The position numbers and the translations under genes were made by a program. 43,246 nt of DNA from positions 1-43,246 of the IMG/VR virus record IMGVR_UViG_3300033141_006331; one strand, written 5' to 3'. This document shows positions 8,779-14,705 of this stretch, one piece after another. Below the pieces are notes generated by a model. That model saw only the letters and a program-made list of their open reading frames with translations. It was not told the origin of the DNA and did not search any database. Within the stretch, counting starts at the first letter, position 1. Every line of letters begins with the position of its first letter. The DNA is from a virus.

Positions 8779-8971
8779 GTTATGCCCGCCCGTAATAGCA
8801 TGCGATCGAAAGGCGGCGAGGGCCAGACGGGAATCTTGCCACAGTACCGTGAAACAGAGGCTTAGGCCTCTGCGCTTGGCCGATTCGGATCCGCCACCTC
8901 CCTCTCGCCGGGTAAGAGGTGGCCATGCAAGTCCAACCCCATAGAGGGCTCTGGCGTGAGGGCGGGCTAAC
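8779..8971 (+). ncRNA. Structured RNA resembling HEARO / IscB omega-RNA, without iscB
   Basis: The element is closed by a 12-bp stem, GTTA+GCCCGCCC (8779-8791, one bulged T) with GGGCGGGCTAAC (8960-8971). Inside are GCATG/CATGC (8798-8802/8924-8928), CGGCGAG/CTCGCCG (8814-8820/8904-8910), GGCCA/TGGCC (8821-8825/8877-8881), ACGG/CCGT (8827-8830/8847-8850) and hairpin CAGAGGC-TTAG-GCCTCTG (8855-8872). A further hairpin GCCACCTC/GAGGTGGC (8893-8900/8916-8923) is present; because it straddles one strand of the CGGCGAG stem the two form a pseudoknot or alternatives. GAATC/GATTC (8831-8835/8882-8886) is a second pseudoknot. Size, multi-stem pseudoknotted form and segments such as GACGGGAATCTT resemble HEARO/omega-RNA as I remember it. 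No IscB gene exists in the window. By analogy a guide would be about 8763-8778. The family call is from memory. Confidence 0.55.
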
Positions 8972-8975
8972 CACA

Positions 8976-9015
8976 ATATCTTGTATTGCGGAGGCCTCCG
9001 GGAAGCACAAGATAT
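8976..9015 (+). repeat. Imperfect hairpin, possible right end of a lost IS200/IS605-like element
   Basis: ATATCTTGT (8976-8984) pairs perfectly with ACAAGATAT (9007-9015); within the loop CGGAGG/CCTCCG forms a second 6-bp palindrome. It starts five bases after the closing stem of the structured RNA and ends 27 bases before the next gene. Subterminal hairpins of this kind mark ends of IS200/IS605-family transposons, which often carry omega-RNAs. Alternatively it is part of the RNA or a terminator, though no U tract follows. Confidence 0.4.
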
Positions 9016-9042
9016 GGGAAAGCGGCAACAAAGGGAAGAAAA

Positions 9043-9426
9043 ATGAAAGTATTGATCACAGGAAGTAGGTACTGGAGCAACTGGAAGCTTATGAATAGCA
9101 GATTGAGCAGGTTGCCACATGATACTTTGATAATTCATGGTGGCTGCCGGGGTGCAGACAGAATGGCCGACCAAATAGCAAGAAAAATAGGCTTACCTAC
9201 GCCTAGGGTGTATCCAGCGAACTGGGACACGTATGGCAAGGGGGCAGGACCAATAAGGAATCAGCAAATGCTTGATGAAAACCCCGACATTGATTTGGTG
9301 ATAGCCTTTCATGAAGACATAGCCAAGTCAAAAGGGACAAGAGACATGATTAGAAAGGCGAAGAAGAAAGGGCTTCGCATTGAGATTGTTAACGGAGATA
9401 GAAGGCCATACATAAAAAGACGATAA
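9043..9426 (+). CDS. DUF2493 (SLOG superfamily) protein
   Basis: 127 residues from ATG 9043, behind a good AAGGGAAG ribosome site; an upstream in-frame start at 8986 would lie inside the hairpin and lacks homology. It begins MKVLITGSRYW, has the phosphate-binding GGCRGADRMA motif (about 33-42) and NWDTYGKGAGPIRN further on, the hallmark pattern of DUF2493. SLOG proteins have Rossmann-like folds proposed to bind nucleotides or nucleotide-derived signals; the function of phage members is unknown. It is spaced four bases from the phosphoribosyltransferase fusion, so the two are probably co-translated. Base composition is more AT-rich than the terminase gene. Confidence 0.88.
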   Translation: MKVLITGSRYWSNWKLMNSRLSRLPHDTLIIHGGCRGADRMADQIARKIGLPTPRVYPANWDTYGKGAGPIRNQQMLDENPDIDLVIAFHEDIAKSKGTRDMIRKAKKKGLRIEIVNGDRRPYIKRR

Positions 9427-9430
9427 AGGG

Positions 9431-10534
9431 ATGGCACAGGAACTCAAACATAGAGTTTTAATCTGGAAGGGTATTTATGGTTTCAAACTATATCTACCTT
9501 CACTGGGAAAATTGCGCCAGCTAGATCACTCGGACGAATTGAAGACCGAGACACAATGGGTGTTTGATTTTAAGAAAAAAGGCAAGCACGCAGCAGAGGT
9601 AAAAGCGCTGTGTGAATCTTTGGCTGCTGAATTAAGTTGCGATAAGATAGTGGCTATTCCACCCAGCAAGCCATCAGACCAGCCGAATCAGCTACAAAGA
9701 CTATTTGGGGCAAATATCTCAAGGATAAGAAACGTCGAAACTCGCAAATACAACCACAACAAGCCCCTACCGGATGATTATGGCGGCAGTTACATAATCA
9801 CTGGCATAACAAAAGGAGAAAAAATCCTATTGGTCGATGACATATGCACAACTGGACGGACCATCGTGCACTTTAAAGAGAGACTTGAATCTTTTGGTTT
9901 TGAGGTGAAGCCTGCATGTCTGGCGTTTTACTACAGGCTCGAACCAAATGAAGCCGAGGACATAACACTAAAGGTCAATCACAAAGATTCTGAGCCTTCC
10001 ATTGCCGGGAAGGATACATTTAAAAACACCCTTGAAGTCTACGAATACCTCAAGAATGAGTGGAAGGTATCGAAGAGCACGATATACAATCACGTTAAGA
10101 AAGAAGGCAAGCTTCGCCCTGAAAAGGATGGCACTTTCTCTCTAAAGGCAGTGCAGAAATATGCTCGCACATGGCTTAGGCCTAAGGAGTTAACTCTCAA
10201 GCTGGATGACGAAGAGTTGCGACGCACCCGCGAGAAGCTTGAGCTAGCCTTTAGAGAAGAGCAGGTCAAAATTGCTAAACTCAAAAGGCAACGTGAAGAA
10301 GGGCTTCTTATCCCCAGGGCAGATTTTGAGCTGGAGCTGGCCGCCCGTGCTGGCGTGCTCATGGCAGGTTTTGAGGCCATGATCCACGAAAAGGCAGGAG
10401 AAATAATAGAACTGGTGGGAGGAGATACATCAAAGCTTCCGAACCTTATCAGGTTTTTACACGACGCTTATGGCGAGCTGATGAACGAGTATGCCTCCAC
10501 CAGGGAATTTCACGTGATGTTTACTGATGGGTAA
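9431..10534 (+). CDS. Phosphoribosyltransferase domain fused to terminase small subunit-like domain
   Basis: 367 residues. The N-terminal half (about 1-175) has a PRPP-binding loop LLVDDICTTGRT at 133-144 with preceding type I phosphoribosyltransferase-like strands (KIVAIPPSKPSDQPN, 72-86). The C-terminal half (about 200-360) has a helix-turn-helix (EYLKNEWKVSKSTIYNHVKK, 205-224), a charged helix and an end region resembling Nu1-like small terminases. It sits two genes before the large terminase, as expected for DNA recognition in packaging. Why a nucleotide-metabolising domain is attached is not known; it could be a regulatory or salvage module. The two halves are joined without a stop, so this is a true fusion if the assembly is right. 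Confidence 0.75.
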   Translation: MAQELKHRVLIWKGIYGFKLYLPSLGKLRQLDHSDELKTETQWVFDFKKKGKHAAEVKALCESLAAELSCDKIVAIPPSKPSDQPNQLQRLFGANISRIRNVETRKYNHNKPLPDDYGGSYIITGITKGEKILLVDDICTTGRTIVHFKERLESFGFEVKPACLAFYYRLEPNEAEDITLKVNHKDSEPSIAGKDTFKNTLEVYEYLKNEWKVSKSTIYNHVKKEGKLRPEKDGTFSLKAVQKYARTWLRPKELTLKLDDEELRRTREKLELAFREEQVKIAKLKRQREEGLLIPRADFELELAARAGVLMAGFEAMIHEKAGEIIELVGGDTSKLPNLIRFLHDAYGELMNEYASTREFHVMFTDG

Positions 10535-10913
10535 GAATGACGCTTATAGTGGATTTTGGTCGGTCACATGGTTGAATCCGTACACAAAGCCGCCTGAGGG
10601 TATGCCTATAAGGCTAGCGGGGCCAGTAGAGATAAAAAATTGGGCTGCTAATAAAGAAAAAAAGCCCCCAAAAGAGTTAGAGATTATAGCTGCAGCTAAT
10701 CCTGGTTATGTAGTCACATGGGAACCGGAATATATTGCTAAAAAAAAGTGGTCACGTAAAGCAAAAGCAAAAAATCGGTTGAGAAGGCTTAGATTAAGAG
10801 CTGAAAAGAAATGTCCCTTATTTGCAGATGAATATATTCGAAAAGAAATCGCTAAGAAACCATTATATTTTGAGGCCCGCGATCCTAGATTTGATATTCA
10901 AGAGAGAAGCTAA
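10527..10913 (+). CDS. Small basic phage protein of unknown function
   Basis: 128 residues, overlapping the end of the previous gene by eight bases, which suggests coupled translation. The middle is strongly basic (KKKWSRKAKAKNRLRRLRLR, about 72-91), so nucleic-acid binding is possible. There are no cysteine motifs or membrane segments. Codon usage is AT-rich like the two genes before it and unlike the terminase gene after it. I do not recognise a family. Its place between the two terminase genes hints at a packaging or head role, but this is inference only. Confidence 0.7.
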   Translation: MGKNDAYSGFWSVTWLNPYTKPPEGMPIRLAGPVEIKNWAANKEKKPPKELEIIAAANPGYVVTWEPEYIAKKKWSRKAKAKNRLRRLRLRAEKKCPLFADEYIRKEIAKKPLYFEARDPRFDIQERS

Positions 10914-10916
10914 ATA

Positions 10917-12908
10917 ATGCTCAACATAGCCACTAAAATAGAACCCATTCACATTCCAATATTCCGGCCATGGGTGCCCGAACCTGCAAGGCAGGCCGCT
11001 GGAGCATCCAGGGTGTTGCGTTTTACCGGGCCCGAGCGCAGGCGGTTCCGCCGGCGGCGCAAGATTCCAGTCTTCCGCTGGGCAGAGGCACACCGCGTGG
11101 TCACCCGCGGGCCCCTTGAGGGCACCCGCTGGCGCAATTCCACCACGCCCTATCTTGCCGGCATCATGGACGCCTCGTTCTTCCCATCGGTCCAGACCAT
11201 CATCGTGGTCTCCGCCCCACAGGTGGGCAAAAGCGCATGCGTGGACACCTGCGTGGGCTATATCATAGACCGAGACCCTGGGCCCGTACTCTATGTGTAC
11301 CCCGACCGCGACACAGCAGAAGAAAACGCCAAAGACCGCATCATTCCCATGATCAATACCTCGCCCCGGCTCCGCTCCTATCTTACAGGCTCGGCTGATG
11401 ACGAAGCGGCCAAACGCATCAATCTCCAGCACATGCAGATCTATATGGCATGGGCGCATTCGGCCATAAAGCTGGGCAACAAGTCCATCCGCTACGTGAT
11501 CTTTGACGAGGTAGATAAGTACCCTGAGACCGCAGGCAAGCGCGAGGCTGATCCTATATCCCTTGGTGAGGCCCGCACCACCACTTATAAATATTCCGGC
11601 CGCAAGATCTGGAAGGTCAGCACGCCTACCATTGAGGATGGCCCCATCTGGAAGGCCTTCACCCAGGAAGCCCAGGTGATATTCGACTACCACGTGCGCT
11701 GCCCGGAGTGCGGCAAGCGCCAGGTGATGGAATTTGAGCAGATCAAATGGCCTGAAGATGAGCGGGATCCCCGCAAGATCGAACTGCTAGGCCTTGCCTG
11801 GTATGAGTGCAAACATTGTCAGGCCCGTTGGGATGACTATATGCGTGATATGGCGGTAGCAAAGGGTGAATGGCGCACCCGCCCCCACGAAACGAGCGGG
11901 CAAGCCCGTGAGGGTAATCGCGGCCTTTGGCCTTATCTGGAGGCCGAGCGGCCCTTGAAGATCGCCTTTCATATTCCATCGTGGCTTTCTCATTTTGTCG
12001 GTCTTGCAGAGGTGGCGGCCGCCTTTTTGCGCTCTCTCACTGATAAGACCAAGCTCAAGGACTTTCGCAACAAACACCAAGCCTTGCCATGGCTCGACTA
12101 TACCCAGGAGCGAGAAGAGGACAAAATCCTGGCCCTTCGCGATGATCGGCCCCGGGGGCTGGTGCCTTCCGGCGGCATAATAAGCTGCCTCACCGCCGGA
12201 GTGGATACCCAGGACAATGGTTTTTGGTATGAGATCCGGGCATGGGGCTATGGCCTGGCGCTTGAGAGCTGGCAGATCCGCGAGGGCTTTGTGGACACTT
12301 TTGAGGCCCTGGCCCAGGTTCTTTTTGAGGACGCATATTTCGATATTGATGGCAATGAATACCGTGTCCGTTTTGTGGTGCATGATGCCATGGGCCACCG
12401 CACGGCCGAGGTGTATGACTTTGCACGGCTCCACCGCGGAAGGCTTCTGCCCTTCAAGGGCGAGCAGCGCATGCGCCAGCCCTGGGCTCTCAGCAAGCTG
12501 GATGTGTACCCTGGCACCAGCAAGCCCATTCCCGGAGGCCTGCGCCTACTTCGGGCAGATGTCAATTTCTACAAAAACATCCTGGCCCACAAGCTGGAGA
12601 TTGCCCCGGCAGACCCCGGGGCCTGGCACCTCCACAGCGAGACCACCGAGGAATGGGCACGCCAGATGTGTGCTGAGTATATCAATGACAAAGGCCTATG
12701 GGAGAACCCCCAGGGCCGTGCAAACCACGCCTGGGATTGCTCGGTTTACAACCTGGTGGCGGCCGACTACTTGGGCGTGAAATACTGGAAGAAACCAGGC
12801 CAAAAGGAGCAAAAGGCCGAAAGGCAAAAGACTTCTCTCCCCACCGCCCGCAGGCCCAGGCAAAGGTCACGCAAGGGGTGGGTGGAAAGGCCGGGGAAGT
12901 GGATTTGA
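10917..12908 (+). CDS. Terminase large subunit, GpA family
   Basis: 663-residue packaging motor and endonuclease. ATPase domain: Walker A region SAPQVGKSA at 99-107 (Lys105) and Walker B YVIFDE at 193-198 (Asp197, Glu198). A zinc ribbon follows, CPEC (262-265) and CKHC (298-301). The nuclease domain starts near TAGVDTQDNG (427-434), with Asp430 a likely metal ligand. Length and domain order match the lambda gpA family, implying cos-type packaging. It starts three bases after the small basic protein. The last 50 residues are basic and of low complexity. Confidence 0.95.
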   Translation: MLNIATKIEPIHIPIFRPWVPEPARQAAGASRVLRFTGPERRRFRRRRKIPVFRWAEAHRVVTRGPLEGTRWRNSTTPYLAGIMDASFFPSVQTIIVVSAPQVGKSACVDTCVGYIIDRDPGPVLYVYPDRDTAEENAKDRIIPMINTSPRLRSYLTGSADDEAAKRINLQHMQIYMAWAHSAIKLGNKSIRYVIFDEVDKYPETAGKREADPISLGEARTTTYKYSGRKIWKVSTPTIEDGPIWKAFTQEAQVIFDYHVRCPECGKRQVMEFEQIKWPEDERDPRKIELLGLAWYECKHCQARWDDYMRDMAVAKGEWRTRPHETSGQAREGNRGLWPYLEAERPLKIAFHIPSWLSHFVGLAEVAAAFLRSLTDKTKLKDFRNKHQALPWLDYTQEREEDKILALRDDRPRGLVPSGGIISCLTAGVDTQDNGFWYEIRAWGYGLALESWQIREGFVDTFEALAQVLFEDAYFDIDGNEYRVRFVVHDAMGHRTAEVYDFARLHRGRLLPFKGEQRMRQPWALSKLDVYPGTSKPIPGGLRLLRADVNFYKNILAHKLEIAPADPGAWHLHSETTEEWARQMCAEYINDKGLWENPQGRANHAWDCSVYNLVAADYLGVKYWKKPGQKEQKAERQKTSLPTARRPRQRSRKGWVERPGKWI

Positions 12909-12945
12909 GGCATTAGGTGCAAGGCGCAAGGCGCAAGGTATAAGG
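12909..12945 (+). repeat. Short tandem repeat GGCGCAA at a gene junction
   Basis: About four imperfect copies of an 8-bp unit (GTGCAAGG, CGCAAGG, CGCAAGG, TATAAGG) lie between the terminase stop and the strong AGGAGGGGAGG ribosome site of the next gene. Similar but different mini-repeats occur at other junctions in the window. No gene or terminator is seen here. Confidence 0.6.
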
Positions 12946-12964
12946 AGAAAGGAGGGGAGGAATC

Positions 12965-13270
12965 ATGAAGACAGCCTTGAAAATAGTCTGTAAAGACGGG
13001 GATCCGTTTAAGGCAGAAGTTTACCTGGATCACAGAAGGTTAGACCACATTTTGAACGATGTGGAAATCAGAATAGGAGTCGGATCAATGCCCAGGGCCA
13101 TATTGACAAGCGTGATCCACGATGTGGAAGTGGATTTTGAGGAGTGCCAGATCAAATTCAACGGTCACTTCGTAGACCAACAACTGGCCTACCAGGCCTA
13201 TCAGGACTTGAAGAAATTTTTTGAGCAGGAAATACCGCCAGGCTTTTTGGGTTTAAAGAAGGAGGAATAA
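12965..13270 (+). CDS. Hypothetical protein, accessory cassette
   Basis: 101 residues behind a very strong ribosome site (AGGAGGGGAGG). A mixed alpha/beta pattern begins MKTALKIVCKDGDPFKAEVY and there is no signal, membrane segment or metal motif. I do not recognise a family. It is first of three small genes between the large terminase and the head connector, a common insertion point for accessory genes. Confidence 0.7.
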   Translation: MKTALKIVCKDGDPFKAEVYLDHRRLDHILNDVEIRIGVGSMPRAILTSVIHDVEVDFEECQIKFNGHFVDQQLAYQAYQDLKKFFEQEIPPGFLGLKKEE

Positions 13271-13271
13271 C

Positions 13272-13577
13272 ATGCAAGAAAAAAGAAAATTAGGAAGGTT
13301 TCTTGTGGATCGAATTCTTATTGAGAATCGGACGGATGAGGTAGCGGCAGTATTTGCAGAATTAAAGTTTGTACCAGTTGATATTTTATATCATTTTGAT
13401 CTGGATAAATATGAATATATAGGCATTTCAGAATTTTTTGAACCTGTCCCCAAAGGCTTCAAAGCTCCACTTTATGATATCCTAGTAATCGGAACTAATA
13501 AACGAGGTAAAATCATTCTGGAAATAAAAAAGCTGGCTACTGATACCTGCTTACCAGCAGGCAGGGCTGAGGGCTGA
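13272..13577 (+). CDS. Hypothetical protein with palindrome-derived C-terminus
   Basis: 101 residues, one base after the previous stop. Family not recognised. The last residues (TCLPAGRAEG) are encoded by a perfect palindrome CCTGCT-TACC-AGCAGG at 13546-13561 plus a GGGCTGA repeat that supplies the stop. The native C-terminus was therefore probably near residue 90 and has been replaced by repeat sequence. The body is AT-rich and acidic/aromatic, unlike the GC-rich tail. Confidence 0.65.
   Translation: MQEKRKLGRFLVDRILIENRTDEVAAVFAELKFVPVDILYHFDLDKYEYIGISEFFEPVPKGFKAPLYDILVIGTNKRGKIILEIKKLATDTCLPAGRAEG
13546..13561 (+). repeat. Dispersed short palindrome inside a coding sequence
   Basis: CCTGCT-TACC-AGCAGG, a perfect 6-bp stem with a 4-base loop, located in the 3' end of the gene at 13272. 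It encodes the residues CLPAGR. It is of the same type as the palindromes at 5384, 14064, 16166, 20590 and 39011. Confidence 0.7.
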
Positions 13578-13585
13578 TAGCTTAA

Positions 13586-13849
13586 ATGAGCTGGATCGAA
13601 AAAACAGACAATTGGCTTGAGGGATTAGGTGAATCCAGGCGAAGGCGGCAATTAAAGCCTAAAAAGGCCCCCGAGCCAGAAGTTGTCTACACTGTAAAGG
13701 AAATTGCGAACATATTGAAAGTCAATCGCAACACAGTGTTTAAATGGATTGAAACAGATGTCTTGGGCCCGGAGGATTATTTCCGCCTCCCAGGCGGGTA
13801 CCTCCGGATCCGCCACAGCGCCCTCATGAAACTTATGAACCAAATCTAA
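13586..13849 (+). CDS. Helix-turn-helix DNA-binding protein (HTH_17/excisionase-like)
   Basis: 87 residues. The region YTVKEIANILKVNRNTVFKW (about 35-54) is a MerR/excisionase-type helix-turn-helix, followed by a wing with RLPGGYLRIRHSALMKLM. The N-terminus is basic. It is the third gene of the small cassette between terminase and head genes; far from int, so a local regulator or DNA-binding accessory protein is as likely as an excisionase. Confidence 0.75.
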   Translation: MSWIEKTDNWLEGLGESRRRRQLKPKKAPEPEVVYTVKEIANILKVNRNTVFKWIETDVLGPEDYFRLPGGYLRIRHSALMKLMNQI

Positions 13850-13984
13850 CTAAACCTTCCTTAAAACCTGCCTGTTTCGGCCATTTCGTGAAAACACTTC
13901 CTAGACATACCACATATTGTAGGCCATAATTTCTCGCAACACTGGATGTAGTCTAATAGGCGCATCCTCAACCTCCTTTCTGTT

Positions 13985-14098
13985 CCGGCCGGTGCGGCGG
14001 CCCTGCCTGCAGCCAGATCGAATGGCCGCACACATTCGAGATGGCAGGCAGGCGCACACTTTACCTGCCTTAGGCAGGGTCGCGCTGGCCGGTTTTTT
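13985..14098 (+). terminator. Three-way-junction RNA structure ending in U6 (terminator or attenuator)
   Basis: A 12-bp basal stem pairs CCGGCCGGTGCG (13985-13996) with CGCGCTGGCCGG (14081-14092), with two G-U pairs, and is followed at once by six T (14093-14098). Inside are two hairpins: CCTGCCTGC/GCAGGCAGG (14002-14010/14044-14052) extended by TCGAATG/CATTCGA (14018-14024/14033-14039), and the perfect palindrome CCTGCC-TTA-GGCAGG (14064-14078). A competing 7-bp pairing GTGCGGC/GCCGCAC (13992-13998/14025-14031) would break the basal stem. It ends 13 bases before the head connector start, so it could terminate the accessory cassette or attenuate late transcription. Confidence 0.6.
14064..14078 (+). 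repeat. Dispersed short palindrome within the attenuator-like structure
   Basis: Perfect CCTGCC-TTA-GGCAGG. It forms the right arm of the three-way junction at 13985-14092 and is nearly identical in layout to the host palindrome GTCCGCC-TTA-GGCGGGA at 5384-5400. Confidence 0.7.
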
Positions 14099-14111
14099 AG
14101 TGGGAGTGCTT

Positions 14112-14705
14112 ATGGCAGATACCGATCTTCCAACCCGGGAACCCGAGAAATTTACAGCCGGGGATTTTGTCTCATGGCTGAAAGAATATGAGGAAGTGAC
14201 CGACCTGGAGGGCAATGAGCTAAAGGCCTCTGACGGCTGGACCCTCTCCTATGCCTTGGTCAATTCCTCTGGCCAGATCACATTTGATGCTACAGCAGAT
14301 GGTGATGATTATCTCGTAGAGCTTTCCCCCTCCACCACAGCAAATTACTCCCCTGGTATCTATAAATGGCAGGCATATGTCACTAAGGATGATGAACGTT
14401 ATACCATAGATTCCGGCACTATAGAAATCTTACCCAACTATGCAACACAAACCAGCGGTTATGATGATCGCTCCGATGCCCAGAAAATCTATGAAGCCTG
14501 CGAAGCCCTCCTTCTGAACAAAGCCACCAAAGGCCAAGCGGAAATGCTAGTGGGCGGGGAAGTGCTTTCCTCCTTTCCACTCCCCCGCCTACTGGAACTC
14601 CGCGACAAATACAAGGCCATCTGGGAAATGGAAAAGCGACAGGAGCGCATAAACAATGGCCTGGGCCACCCGGGCAACATTTACGTGAGGTTCACTGATG
14701 CCTAA
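14112..14705 (+). CDS. Head-tail connector-like protein (gpW-like C-terminus)
   Basis: 197 residues from ATG 14112 (ribosome site GGGAG); upstream in-frame codons from 13992 lie in the structured RNA and are rejected. The N-terminal 110 residues look like a beta-rich Ig-type domain. The C-terminal part (DAQKIYEACEALLLNKATKG onward) has the helix-hairpin-helix pattern of gpW-type connectors, including LLELRDKYKAIWEMEKRQER. It overlaps the portal start by eight bases, the place where gpW lies in lambda-like phages. The N-terminal domain is unusual for gpW and may be a fusion. Confidence 0.7.
   Translation: MADTDLPTREPEKFTAGDFVSWLKEYEEVTDLEGNELKASDGWTLSYALVNSSGQITFDATADGDDYLVELSPSTTANYSPGIYKWQAYVTKDDERYTIDSGTIEILPNYATQTSGYDDRSDAQKIYEACEALLLNKATKGQAEMLVGGEVLSSFPLPRLLELRDKYKAIWEMEKRQERINNGLGHPGNIYVRFTDA

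Noticed and set aside
8779-8971. Group I intron or RNase P/tmRNA-like RNA
   Set aside because: The conserved cores of those RNAs were not found and no gene is interrupted; the fold fits a HEARO-like element better.
8737-9174. 145-residue frame on the minus strand
   Set aside because: It lies antisense to the structured RNA and the DUF2493 gene, has low-complexity residues and no ribosome site.
10863-11693. 276-residue frame on the minus strand opposite the terminase
   Set aside because: A frame shadow caused by GC-rich codons of the terminase gene, whose motifs are clear on the plus strand.
12217-12780. 187-residue frame in another reading frame of the terminase gene
   Set aside because: Overlaps the conserved nuclease part of the terminase; Arg/Pro/Trp-rich composition of an out-of-frame read.
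13992-14111. N-terminal extension of the connector protein to 13992
   Set aside because: The extension lies wholly inside the three-way-junction structure; ATG 14112 has its own ribosome site and begins a normal domain.
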